A stretch of 56,524 nt of DNA. Source: an uncultured Clostridiaceae bacterium. Lineage in GTDB: Bacteria; Bacillota; Clostridia; TANB77; CAG-508. Position numbers and translations under genes: made by a program. The notes below the pieces were generated by a model that was given only the letters and a program-made list of their open reading frames with translations, made no database searches and was not told the origin of the DNA. The stretch lies in contig CANRSN010000013.1 of NCBI GenBank assembly GCA_947642455.1, positions 1 to 56,524 of the forward strand, given 5' to 3'. Positions within the stretch are counted from its first letter, which is position 1. Each line of letters opens with the position of its first letter. Of this stretch, positions 38,289 through 44,746 are shown piece by piece.

Positions 38289-38834
38289 CTACTTTATTTT
38301 TAGATATGTATTATTGGTATTAAACTTAACGCCTTCTATGAGTTCTCCTGTTTTTTTAAAATCATCTTTTATTGCTGTTTTATTTATTTGTTCTGTTTGT
38401 ATAATCTTCTTATATTTATTTGGTACTTTATCATTTTCTACAATTTCTACTGACAATGGACTATTACATATACTTATTGTTCCAATTTCTGTTTCTAGTT
38501 TTTGGATGTTCATTTTTTCCATATTTTCTTTTACATATTGCTTAAATCTTTCTATTTTATTTTCTTTTATTTTTTTCATGTCTTGTAGTCTCTTAACCTG
38601 AGTATCTATTGCCTCTATAAAAGCATTTTCATTCTGCAAATAAGCAACTATATTACTACTTTTATTTTTCAATTCTATGGCTAATTGTGTACCTAATTTA
38701 TTGTATTCTTCCTCTGTAATTTCACCATATTCTATTTTGTCTATTATTTCAGCAAATTTATTTGATATTTCATACAGAGTCAAACTTTTCTTGCTATTCT
38801 CTGTATTTATCATGTCTTCTGGTTTTTTTATCAT
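38289..38834 (-). CDS. Siphovirus Gp157 family protein
   Basis: 181 residues from the ATG after GAGAAGGAAAAT (38832-38834). LTLYEISNKFAEIIDKIEYG, a long helical middle (ENKIERFKQYVKENMEKMN), TEIGTISICNSPLSVEIVEND, then GVKFNTNNTYLKIK match Gp157, a family near annealases in Firmicutes phages with a proposed role in DNA handling. Confidence 0.88.
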   Translation of the reverse strand: MIKKPEDMINTENSKKSLTLYEISNKFAEIIDKIEYGEITEEEYNKLGTQLAIELKNKSSNIVAYLQNENAFIEAIDTQVKRLQDMKKIKENKIERFKQYVKENMEKMNIQKLETEIGTISICNSPLSVEIVENDKVPNKYKKIIQTEQINKTAIKDDFKKTGELIEGVKFNTNNTYLKIK

Positions 38835-38835
38835 T

Positions 38836-38955
38836 TTAATTTTCCTTCTCATAATTTTCCCATCTTTCATCTTCTCTTTCTGCTAAATATTCGTAGTAAC
38901 TGTCGTAATCTATTGGCTTTTCTTCAAAATAAAAATTTGTCCAGTCTGGTGGCAT
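38836..38955 (-). CDS. Small acidic protein, 39 aa
   Basis: MPPDWTNFYFEEKPIDYDSY and YYEYLAERED, highly acidic with many aromatic residues. Its stop lies just before the Gp157 start. No family recognised. Confidence 0.55.
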   Translation of the reverse strand: MPPDWTNFYFEEKPIDYDSYYEYLAEREDERWENYEKEN

Positions 38956-38956
38956 G

Positions 38957-39193
38957 CTATGCCTCCTTTAATTTGTTTCCACAATATTTACAATATTTGT
39001 CCTTTATTCCTACTGATTTATTACATTGTGTACAAACTTTTCTTTCAAATTTCTCTAAAATTATTTGACCTTCTTTGCTTGCTATAATTTCTAGCTTGTC
39101 TCCTTTTTTCATATCAAAATTATCTCTAAATTCCTTTGGTATTACTATTCTGCCTAATTCGTCTATTTTTCTTATAATTCCTACCTTTTTCAT
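38957..39193 (-). CDS. SpoVT/AbrB-type regulator with zinc ribbon
   Basis: A 78-residue protein. Residues 1-48 form an AbrB swapped hairpin (KVGIIRKIDELGRIVIPKEF, then MKKGDKLEII); the C-terminal 25 residues hold CTQCNKS and CKYCGNK, a zinc ribbon. The host encodes a closely similar two-domain protein at 55169-55426. It probably controls early phage transcription from the palindrome just upstream and may compete with the host regulator. Confidence 0.85.
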   Translation of the reverse strand: MKKVGIIRKIDELGRIVIPKEFRDNFDMKKGDKLEIIASKEGQIILEKFERKVCTQCNKSVGIKDKYCKYCGNKLKEA

Positions 39194-39210
39194 TTACATT
39201 TCCTTCCTTG

Positions 39211-39249
39211 CACATCTGTATAAAACATGTTATAATTTATACAGATGTG
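39211..39249. promoter_or_regulatory. 39-bp perfect inverted repeat, operator before the AbrB-type gene
   Basis: CACATCTGTATAAA and TTTATACAGATGTG, 14 bases each, flank 11 bases. The AT-rich centre has a TATAAT-like element, so it probably overlaps the promoter of the gene at 38957-39193. Confidence 0.75.
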
Positions 39250-39272
39250 AATTTATATAATTTATGTTTGAG

Positions 39273-39623
39273 TTAGTTTTTAGATTGGTAGTCACGAACT
39301 AACTCTTTTATTTTGTTTATTAAGTCTTTTTCATGTCCTATTAAATACTGTATTGTTAAATCTGCTATTTGATTCAACAGCTTTTTCATTTGTCTATTTT
39401 CTGCATCTAATATTCCATTTTTTCGTATTTCTTCTAGTCTTAAACTTCTTAATTGTCGATTTTCTTCCATAACTTCTAAATTGTCATTCATTATTTTACT
39501 GTTTTGTAATGTTGTTTCTTTTAATACTTTTTCATATTCATTAACAGCATTTATTGACAAACAAGCCATTAAAAACATTCCTAATATTGCCCCTGAAAAT
39601 ACCCCTAAAACGAATAATTCCAT
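39273..39623 (-). CDS. Membrane-anchored coiled-coil protein, 116 aa
   Basis: A hydrophobic N-terminus (LFVLGVFSGAILGMFLMACL) and then a long coiled coil with LEVMEENRQLRSLRLEEIR. Probably a one-helix membrane anchor with a cytoplasmic coil. Function not known; it could act in superinfection exclusion. Confidence 0.6.
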   Translation of the reverse strand: MELFVLGVFSGAILGMFLMACLSINAVNEYEKVLKETTLQNSKIMNDNLEVMEENRQLRSLRLEEIRKNGILDAENRQMKKLLNQIADLTIQYLIGHEKDLINKIKELVRDYQSKN

Positions 39624-39793
39624 CTTTCTATCCTCCTCTCTAGTTCTTCTAATTTATTTCTTATAATCTTATATAGATTAATGTTAAAAACTCTGTAAAA
39701 TACAGCTTGTACTATTATTGCTAATATAAATACTGCTATTAATTCTGTTAGTACTGTTGTACTACATAATATGAAATCTAATAGTTTACTCAT
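39605..39793 (-). CDS. Small membrane protein, 62 aa
   Basis: MSKLLDFILCSTTVLTELIA with VFILAIIVQAVFYRVF gives about two membrane segments, then a basic amphipathic tail. Its end overlaps the start of the next gene. Confidence 0.6.
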   Translation of the reverse strand: MSKLLDFILCSTTVLTELIAVFILAIIVQAVFYRVFNINLYKIIRNKLEELERRIERWNYSF

Positions 39794-39804
39794 TTGTTTA
39801 CTCC

Positions 39805-39833
39805 TTTACTTATTTTTTAATTTTTTGTATAAT
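39805..39833 (+). promoter_or_regulatory. Plus-strand promoter
   Basis: -35 TTTACT (39805-39810), 17-base spacer, -10 TATAAT (39828-39833), about 35 bases before the plus-strand ATG. It faces against the early operon. Confidence 0.7.
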
Positions 39834-39867
39834 TTACCTATCTTATTTTAGAAAGGTGGTGATTATA

Positions 39868-40086
39868 ATGCGTATATATGCTAACTTATTAGGCAACTGG
39901 ACAGATATTACAGAAGCTGGAACAGTAGCTGATTTTCAAAATCCAGTTACATACTTTAAAGAAAATCTTACTTTTGATAAAAACTCAAGTATTGCTAAGT
40001 GTTTTGAATATGGATATATTCACGTGCAATATAATGGAAAAGATTATCGTTTAGCTCCTGAGCATTTTCAATTTGTAAGCGAATAA
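39868..40086 (+). CDS. Lone plus-strand phage protein, 72 aa
   Basis: From the ATG after GAAAGGTGGTG it reads MRIYANLLGNWTDITEAGTV, then SSIAKCFEYGYIHVQYNGKD. A small beta-rich protein of unknown role. It has its own promoter and runs opposite to all its neighbours, converging on the 55-aa gene. It is therefore a candidate lysogeny-expressed gene. Confidence 0.7.
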   Translation: MRIYANLLGNWTDITEAGTVADFQNPVTYFKENLTFDKNSSIAKCFEYGYIHVQYNGKDYRLAPEHFQFVSE

Positions 40087-40254
40087 TTAAATTTCTAATT
40101 TTATAGCATTTACTATTTCATCAGGGCTAGCATTTATCTTGACCTTTGCTTGTTCTGATGAGTATTTTTTATCAATAGCAACTTTAATTTTGTTCCATTC
40201 GTAGTATTTCAAATCTGTTACTAATTCAGCAATTTGTTTTATCTTTTCTTCCAT
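40087..40254 (-). CDS. Small phage protein, 55 aa
   Basis: MEEKIKQIAELVTDLKYYEW and ASPDEIVNAIKLEI. Helical. It stops exactly next to the stop of the converging plus-strand gene. Confidence 0.55.
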   Translation of the reverse strand: MEEKIKQIAELVTDLKYYEWNKIKVAIDKKYSSEQAKVKINASPDEIVNAIKLEI

Positions 40255-40285
40255 CTCTTCCCTCCTTCTTTGTTATCTGGGGTAA

Positions 40286-40390
40286 CTATTTGTTATATTG
40301 ACTTTCTAAATGTTCTTTTATCTTTTGTATAATTAGTTCTTTCTGCTCTTCTGTAGGCATATTCGTAGTTACTGTTATTTTTTCTTTCAT
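40286..40390 (-). CDS. Very small phage protein, 34 aa
   Basis: MKEKITVTTNMPTEEQKELI then KIKEHLESQYNK. An AGGTG site precedes the ATG. It may be a truncated relative of the RHH family nearby; no firm call. Confidence 0.45.
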   Translation of the reverse strand: MKEKITVTTNMPTEEQKELIIQKIKEHLESQYNK

Positions 40391-40435
40391 ATCATCACCT
40401 TTTAATATCACAATAATTTTAGTTAATGTGTAGAG

Positions 40436-40582
40436 TTAAATTTTCTGTTTCTCAAAATGTTCTTGTAATATTTGAATTATTAATGCATTGCTTGATGTAC
40501 CACGTTTTTTAGCTCTTTTATCCACTTTCTTTTTTAATTCTATTGGCATTCTAAAGGTAAAACGTATTTTGTTGTTTGTCAT
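40436..40582 (-). CDS. Ribbon-helix-helix repressor, 48 aa
   Basis: From the ATG behind GGAGGTGACACC it reads MTNNKIRFTFRMPIELKKKV then RAKKRGTSSNALIIQILQEH, the Arc/CopG fold. Operator-like GGTGTCA copies overlap its own start region and the divergent promoter for the plus-strand RHH gene. Confidence 0.75.
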   Translation of the reverse strand: MTNNKIRFTFRMPIELKKKVDKRAKKRGTSSNALIIQILQEHFEKQKI

Positions 40583-40585
40583 ATT

Positions 40586-40690
40586 TTTGGTGTCACCTCC
40601 TATGGTTTGTATTTTAGCATATATTATTTTTGGTGTCAATATGGTGTTTGACTTTTTTTTATTTTTTTCTTATAATATTGGTGTCATATT
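40586..40690. promoter_or_regulatory. Three GGTGTCA operator repeats between divergent RHH genes
   Basis: GGTGTCA occurs at 40589-40595, 40632-40638 and 40680-40686, each preceded by T-rich sequence. A plus-strand TATAAT-like element (TTATAATATTGG) overlaps the last copy. The likely operator of the flanking RHH repressors. Confidence 0.65.
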
Positions 40691-40709
40691 AATTAAAAGG
40701 AGTGATATT

Positions 40710-40880
40710 ATGCCTACTAACGATGTCTATACAAATGATGAAGAAACACGTTTTACATTACGTATAGAAACAGAACTTTTGAATAAAGTTAAGTCTCAAG
40801 CCAAAATTCATAAACGCTCTGTTGCTAAAGAAATTGCTTTTATTATAGATGAATACTTTCAAAATAATCCCATAAAGTAA
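40710..40880 (+). CDS. Ribbon-helix-helix repressor, 56 aa
   Basis: ATG 40710 follows AAAAGGAGTG. Reads MPTNDVYTNDEETRFTLRIE, then KVKSQAKIHKRSVAKEIAFI: a short arm, one strand and two helices (Arc fold). Transcribed away from the minus RHH gene at 40436, with shared operators. Its 3' end overlaps the convergent gene at 40843-40998 by 38 bases. Confidence 0.75.
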   Translation: MPTNDVYTNDEETRFTLRIETELLNKVKSQAKIHKRSVAKEIAFIIDEYFQNNPIK

Positions 40881-40998
40881 ATATTATAAAATCTGTAATT
40901 GTATACCCTTTTATATTTGCCTCTCTTTTGAGTTTGCCTAATAACTCATTTGGGAGGTTTAATGTTATTTGTTTTTTATTTATTTTTTTATCTTCCAT
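40843..40998 (-). CDS. Ribbon-helix-helix repressor, 51 aa (duplicated N-part)
   Basis: MEDKKINKKQITLNLPNELL then KLKREANIKGYTITDFIIF. The first about 31 codons and the upstream region are nearly identical to the gene at 41479-41613, then the C-termini diverge. It overlaps the end of the opposing RHH gene, so the two are convergent. Confidence 0.72.
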   Translation of the reverse strand: MEDKKINKKQITLNLPNELLGKLKREANIKGYTITDFIIFTLWDYFESIHL

Positions 40999-41034
40999 CT
41001 CTTTCCCTCCTTCTTTGTATCTGGGTTAATTATT
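40908..41034. repeat. 127-bp direct repeat, copy 1
   Basis: Nearly identical to 41523-41649 (constant offset of 615 bases). It covers the RHH gene start and upstream region of both genes, so it is a recent duplication. Confidence 0.9.
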
Positions 41035-41164
41035 CAATATATTTCCATAATGTTTGTGTTATTAATGCGTTTAATGATATTCCTTGCTCCTTGGCTTTTT
41101 GTTGCAATGATTTTTTTAACTTTTCTGGCACCCTTAACAGCATTTGCTCTTTTTCTATTTTCAT
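41030..41164 (-). CDS. Ribbon-helix-helix repressor, 44 aa
   Basis: MKIEKEQMLLRVPEKLKKSL and QQKAKEQGISLNALITQTL, an Arc-like strand-helix-helix. It lies head to tail with the 51-aa RHH gene; its stop is within the leader of that gene. Confidence 0.7.
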   Translation of the reverse strand: MKIEKEQMLLRVPEKLKKSLQQKAKEQGISLNALITQTLWKYIE

Positions 41165-41239
41165 CTTTATTCTCTCTCCTTTCTTTTAGATATCACTTTG
41201 TATCTTGTTTATATCATATCGTTTTTTGTTTGTCAATAT

Positions 41240-41315
41240 CTTTTTGATATCTTTTTATATCTTTTTTTATTTCTATTAAAGTGATATAATTTTGATATCT
41301 TTTTATAAGGAGGTT
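41240..41315. promoter_or_regulatory. Repeated GATATC operator region before the plus-strand RHH gene
   Basis: TTTTGATATCTTTTTATA occurs twice (around 41248 and 41291), with more TATC-rich copies between; a plus-strand GATATAATTTTG element provides a -10. Likely operators for the 58-aa RHH gene and its divergent neighbour. Confidence 0.65.
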
Positions 41316-41321
41316 TTTAAT

Positions 41322-41498
41322 ATGTCATCTCAAATCAATCCATATCCTTTAAGAATTGATGAAGATTTAATGTCAAAGTTTAGATATATTGCTAAAATTA
41401 ATAGTCGCTCTATAAATAAAGAAATAGAATTTGTAATTAAGCAATATGTAACTACATATGAAAAGGAAAATGGTACTATTACTGTTGAAGAAGCATAA
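41322..41498 (+). CDS. Ribbon-helix-helix repressor, 58 aa
   Basis: ATG 41322 follows AAGGAGG. MSSQINPYPLRIDEDLMSKF then RYIAKINSRSINKEIEFVI, an Arc-like fold. It converges on the duplicated RHH gene at 41479-41613, with a 20-base overlap. Confidence 0.75.
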   Translation: MSSQINPYPLRIDEDLMSKFRYIAKINSRSINKEIEFVIKQYVTTYEKENGTITVEEA

Positions 41499-41613
41499 CT
41501 ATATATGTATTTAATGGAATACCTTTTATATTTGCCTCTCTTTTGAGTTTATCTATTAACTCATTTGGGAGGTTTAATGTTATTTGTTTTTTATTTATTT
41601 TTTTATCTTCCAT
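41479..41613 (-). CDS. Ribbon-helix-helix repressor, 44 aa (second duplicated copy)
   Basis: MEDKKINKKQITLNLPNELI, nearly identical to the gene at 40843 at the start, then IPLNTYIVMLLQQ at the end. It shares the upstream repeat. Both copies overlap an opposing RHH gene tail. Confidence 0.72.
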   Translation of the reverse strand: MEDKKINKKQITLNLPNELIDKLKREANIKGIPLNTYIVMLLQQ

Positions 41614-41649
41614 CTCTTTCCCTCCTTCTTTGTATCTGGGTTAATTATT
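41523..41649. repeat. 127-bp direct repeat, copy 2
   Basis: See copy 1 at 40908-41034. It contains the start and leader of the RHH gene at 41479-41613. Confidence 0.9.
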
Positions 41650-41857
41650 AGTTTCTTCTAAAAACTTGTTCTGTAATCCTGTAATACTCTTCCTTATCAA
41701 CTCTTACACCTGCTGTTCCTATTTTCTTTTTGCAAAGTTCTAGTTCCGGTTTTTTCAAAGTTTTATAAACTTGTTGTACACAACACCCTAATTCTTCTGC
41801 TATTTCTTTTACTGTTGAATATTTTGATCTACTTCTGCTACATATATTTGTTGACAT
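41648..41857 (-). CDS. Excisionase-like helix-turn-helix protein, 69 aa
   Basis: YSTVKEIAEELGCCVQQVYK and VRVDKEEYYRITEQV fit the HTH_17/excisionase fold (an N-terminal winged helix). It lies in the lysogeny region close to the integrase gene and may control excision. Confidence 0.65.
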   Translation of the reverse strand: MSTNICSRSRSKYSTVKEIAEELGCCVQQVYKTLKKPELELCKKKIGTAGVRVDKEEYYRITEQVFRRN

Positions 41858-41899
41858 TTTTACACCTCCTTGTTTTCAAAATTCTAATCGTCTACTACG

Positions 41900-42112
41900 T
41901 CATATTGACGTTTTTTCTTCTAAAAAAATATCTGGAGCTAATTTATTTATCTTTTCATTAAATACCAATTCAAATATTTTAAAATATTTGGGTTTTATAC
42001 CTCTTTTTCCGTTTTCAATATTACAATATTGTTGTTGAGACATATTTAACAATTTTGCTATCTGTGCTTGACTTCTATTACCTCTTAATTCTTTCATTCT
42101 AGTTCGCTCCAT
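41900..42112 (-). CDS. cro: Cro-like XRE repressor
   Basis: A 70-residue single HTH: RMKELRGNRSQAQIAKLLNM then SQQQYCNIENGKRGIKPKYF. It faces the CI-like gene across a shared operator region, the classic switch layout; it would shut off the lysogeny promoter in the lytic state. Confidence 0.82.
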   Translation of the reverse strand: MERTRMKELRGNRSQAQIAKLLNMSQQQYCNIENGKRGIKPKYFKIFELVFNEKINKLAPDIFLEEKTSI

Positions 42113-42129
42113 TTTTTCTCCCCTCCTTC

Positions 42130-42177
42130 ACGTCGTTTTGTTGTATATATATTATAACAACAAAATGACGTTGTCAA
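42130..42177 (-). promoter_or_regulatory. Early (Cro) promoter with paired operators
   Basis: -35 TTGACA (42172-42177) and a 17-base spacer before TAATAT. Operators ACGTCGTTTTGTTGT (42130-42144) and its inverted partner ACAACAAAATGACGT (42157-42171) flank the -10, giving one large palindrome. Confidence 0.72.
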
Positions 42178-42222
42178 TAGTTTTATTAAAAAACTTATTA
42201 TTTTGCTGTTTTTCCATTGCAG

Positions 42223-42250
42223 TTCTAAGAAAAAAATTTTTTTCTTAGAA
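42223..42250. other. 28-bp perfect palindrome between the divergent promoters
   Basis: Left half TTCTAAGAAAAAAA and its exact inverse. It sits between the Cro and CI promoters and could stop transcription on either strand or bind a regulator. Confidence 0.6.
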
Positions 42251-42253
42251 AAT

Positions 42254-42306
42254 TAACGTCTTTTTGTTGTTTTATGTTTACTTACAACAATTTGTTGTGA
42301 TATAAT
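42254..42306 (+). promoter_or_regulatory. Repressor (CI) promoter and operators
   Basis: -35 TTTACT (42277-42282), 18-base spacer, -10 TATAAT (42301-42306). The spacer contains palindrome ACAACAATTTGTTGT (42284-42298), and an operator copy AACGTCTTTTTGTTGT lies upstream (42255-42270). Confidence 0.72.
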
Positions 42307-42326
42307 ATTTTAAATTGGAGGTAATT

Positions 42327-42659
42327 ATGCTTAGATTAGAAATGTTACGAAAAGAATTAGGATTGAGTCAAAAAGATTTTGCCGAAAAAATAAATATGAC
42401 TCAGCAAAGAATTAGTGCATATGAAAAGGGAAAAAGAGAACCAGATATAGAAACAATTAAACAATTAGCAGAATATTTTAATGTTTCTACAGATTATCTG
42501 CTTGGTAAATCAGATATACGCAATCCAGAAGAACAAATAAAAGAAGAATTTGAATTTGCGTACCATAAAGAAATGGAAGGTCTTACGGAGCAGGAAATAG
42601 CTGATGCATTAAGATTTTATAAACAAATTAAATATGGAAATAATAAAAATAATCAATAG
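42327..42659 (+). CDS. CI-like XRE repressor
   Basis: About 110 residues from the ATG behind TTGGAGG. The N-terminal HTH (MLRLEMLRKELGLSQKDFAE, ISAYEKGKREPD) is followed by LAEYFNVSTDYLLGKSD and an acidic C-terminal tail. It lacks a LexA-type peptidase domain; the following ImmA-like gene would provide the inactivating function. Confidence 0.88.
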   Translation: MLRLEMLRKELGLSQKDFAEKINMTQQRISAYEKGKREPDIETIKQLAEYFNVSTDYLLGKSDIRNPEEQIKEEFEFAYHKEMEGLTEQEIADALRFYKQIKYGNNKNNQ

Positions 42660-42669
42660 AGGTATTTTT

Positions 42670-43077
42670 ATGGAACTAAACAAATTATATGATATTGCAG
42701 ACAGAGAAAATATATCTGTAATTAATTTCAAAATGAAAAATAAGGCAATTATAGGCAAAGTAGGTAAAAAGTATTGTATAGGATTAAATCATTCAAAAAT
42801 AGATAGTTCTCGTGAGGAAAAGGAGATATTGGCAGAAGAACTTGGACATTATTATTATAATGCTCTTTATAATAGTTCTTCTGATATTACTACTATACAA
42901 CAAAAAGAATATAAAGCTAATAAATGGAAAAATACAGTTTTAGTTACGGTAAACGACTTTAAGCAAGCAATACAAAAAGGATTATATACTCTATATGAAA
43001 TTGCTGAATACTTAAATGTATCAGAAGAAACTGTACAATTTGCCTATAATTATTATAAAAACAATAATTATATTTAG
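42670..43077 (+). CDS. ImmA/IrrE-like protein (altered zinc motif)
   Basis: About 135 residues from ATG 42670. EKEILAEELGHYYYNALYNS corresponds to the ImmA HELGHY zinc site, but the first His is Glu, as in several clostridial relatives. ImmA proteases cleave CI-like repressors on induction. Whether this protein is active is uncertain. Confidence 0.72.
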   Translation: MELNKLYDIADRENISVINFKMKNKAIIGKVGKKYCIGLNHSKIDSSREEKEILAEELGHYYYNALYNSSSDITTIQQKEYKANKWKNTVLVTVNDFKQAIQKGLYTLYEIAEYLNVSEETVQFAYNYYKNNNYI

Positions 43078-43091
43078 AAAGGAGAATCTAT

Positions 43092-44204
43092 ATGGCATTT
43101 ACATATACTACTCGTAAAGACGGTAGATTAATGAAAAGAGTTAGTGTTAATGGAAAATTAGAAACATTATACTCAGACAATTCAAAAGATTTAGAAGCTC
43201 AGTATATAGAAAAAAAGTATATGGACAAAAAGCACATTCACATACAAGACAGTATTTCTTTTAAAGAGTTTGCTAAAAAATGGTTAGACATACATTCTGC
43301 TGGAAAGTCAGAAGGAACTATAAGAGAGTATAAATATATTATCAATAATTACCTGATAAAAAATTTAGGTGGTTATGGTCTTAAATACATAAAAAAAGTA
43401 GATATACAAACAATTCAAAAAAACTTATTAGAAGATGGACATATAGAACTTGCTCAAAAAGTTGTACGTTTTGCTAAAGCTATCTTAAACGAAGCTGTAG
43501 AAAATGACTATGTTATGAAAAATGTTGCAATTAATATAAAAAGTCCAAAAGTTATTAGAAATGAAAAGAAGATATTAACTAAAGAAGAAGACGAATTGCT
43601 TATCGAATGCTCTAAAATACATAAGCATGGTCTATTTTTTTTACTTTTAAGATATTCTGGAATGAGAAAAGAAGAAATAACTGCGTTAGAAATAACTGAT
43701 ATTAATTTAGATAAAAAAACTATAAATGTAAATAAAGCTGTTTCGTTTATTCACAATCAAGCTAAAGTAAAAACTACAAAAAATAAAAAAAGCAGAAATA
43801 TTCCAATTCTCGATATAGTTTATGATGAATTAGAAAAAAGATTAAGTTATTGTAACAAACACAAAATTAAATATTTATTTACTATGCAAAGTAATAACAA
43901 AAAAATGCTATCTGATACAGCTATTAAAAGAATGCTAGAAAGTTTTTTATTAAAAATAAATAAAATGTATTTTGAAAAACACAAAGATGATGATAATAAA
44001 GAAAATTTAAAAGAAATTCATTTTACATTACATCAACTAAGACATTCATATTGTACTATGTTATATTACGCAAACATTGGTATTAAAGAAGCTCAAAATT
44101 TGATGGGACATTCTAGTGCTGATATGGTCTATGATATTTATACTCATTTGGATTTAGAAAAAGAAAATACCTTAAATTCTTTAAATGATTTCCTGAAAAA
44201 TTGA
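43092..44204 (+). CDS. int: Tyrosine integrase
   Basis: A 370-residue recombinase. The N-terminal arm-binding region leads into a SAM-like core (FKEFAKKWLDIHSAGKSEGT). The catalytic domain has RYSGMRKEEITALEI (first Arg), LHQLRHSYCTMLYYA (His-Arg pair), NLMGHSSADMVYDIYTHLD (His and nucleophilic Tyr). It ends 111 bases before the tRNA-Arg gene, its attachment target. The CI, ImmA and Int genes form one plus-strand unit. Confidence 0.94.
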   Translation: MAFTYTTRKDGRLMKRVSVNGKLETLYSDNSKDLEAQYIEKKYMDKKHIHIQDSISFKEFAKKWLDIHSAGKSEGTIREYKYIINNYLIKNLGGYGLKYIKKVDIQTIQKNLLEDGHIELAQKVVRFAKAILNEAVENDYVMKNVAINIKSPKVIRNEKKILTKEEDELLIECSKIHKHGLFFLLLRYSGMRKEEITALEITDINLDKKTINVNKAVSFIHNQAKVKTTKNKKSRNIPILDIVYDELEKRLSYCNKHKIKYLFTMQSNNKKMLSDTAIKRMLESFLLKINKMYFEKHKDDDNKENLKEIHFTLHQLRHSYCTMLYYANIGIKEAQNLMGHSSADMVYDIYTHLDLEKENTLNSLNDFLKN

Positions 44205-44276
44205 CACACTTTTGACACACCAAACTATTTAAAATGTTTAAAATATTGAATTTATTTAATTATTTTTTTGTATATA

Positions 44277-44313
44277 AAAAACCTCCATAAGTATTGAAAT
44301 GGAGGTTTTTCTT
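44277..44313 (+). terminator. Terminator between integrase and tRNA-Arg
   Basis: ACCTCCAT and ATGGAGGT pair, preceded by A-run and followed by T-run, so it works on both strands: for the integrase and for the minus-strand tRNA. Confidence 0.85.
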
Positions 44314-44314
44314 T

Positions 44315-44391
44315 TGGTGTGCCAAAGAGGATTCGAACCTCCGACCTGCAGTTTAGGAAACTGTCGCTCTATCCTACTGAGCTATTGGCAC
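44315..44391 (-). tRNA. tRNA-Arg (CCT anticodon), prophage attachment target
   Basis: Minus strand: acceptor GTGCCAA/TTGGCAC, D-arm GCTC/GAGC, anticodon loop TTCCTAA (anticodon CCT for AGG), T-arm with GGAGG/CCTCT-type pairing and TTCGAAT, encoded CCA. Its 3' end faces the integrase, which is the usual layout for integration into the 3' end of tRNA. The upper anticodon stem has an A-C mismatch. The matching att copy would be beyond the left edge. Confidence 0.88.
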
Positions 44392-44746
44392 ATATTAGTT
44401 TTTTTGCTTTTTAATTATTCATTTTTCAAGAAACTTATAATTCTATTTTCTACATTCTTTATATTATTGTCTTTGCATATTTTTATTATAATACAATAAA
44501 TTTTTCATTTTGTCTAGGGTATTTTCAGCAAATATTGCAAAATGATGTAATTATTCAGAGTTATTATACTATCTGTTGTATTCTTTTTTACCGCAATAGT
44601 CGATATAATATTTATTTTCTCTTGAATTTATGATATAATTTGTTACAATTCACAGCCTAATTTCTATTTAGGCAATATATAATTTTACAAACTGTGAATT
44701 GTAACTATAATTTATTTTATCTATACGTAAAAAGGAAGGAATATCT
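44392..44746. other. Intergenic gap with a 64-bp inverted repeat
   Basis: AT-rich; a plus-strand TATAAT is at about 44633. GTTACAATTCACAG (44642-44655) and CTGTGAATTGTAAC (44692-44705) form a perfect 14-bp inverted repeat around a CCTAA/TTAGG hairpin. This is probably a structured leader of the next gene or an operator; ATTTGTTACAATTCA and TAGGCAATATA recur at 48818-48862. Otherwise empty. Confidence 0.6.
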
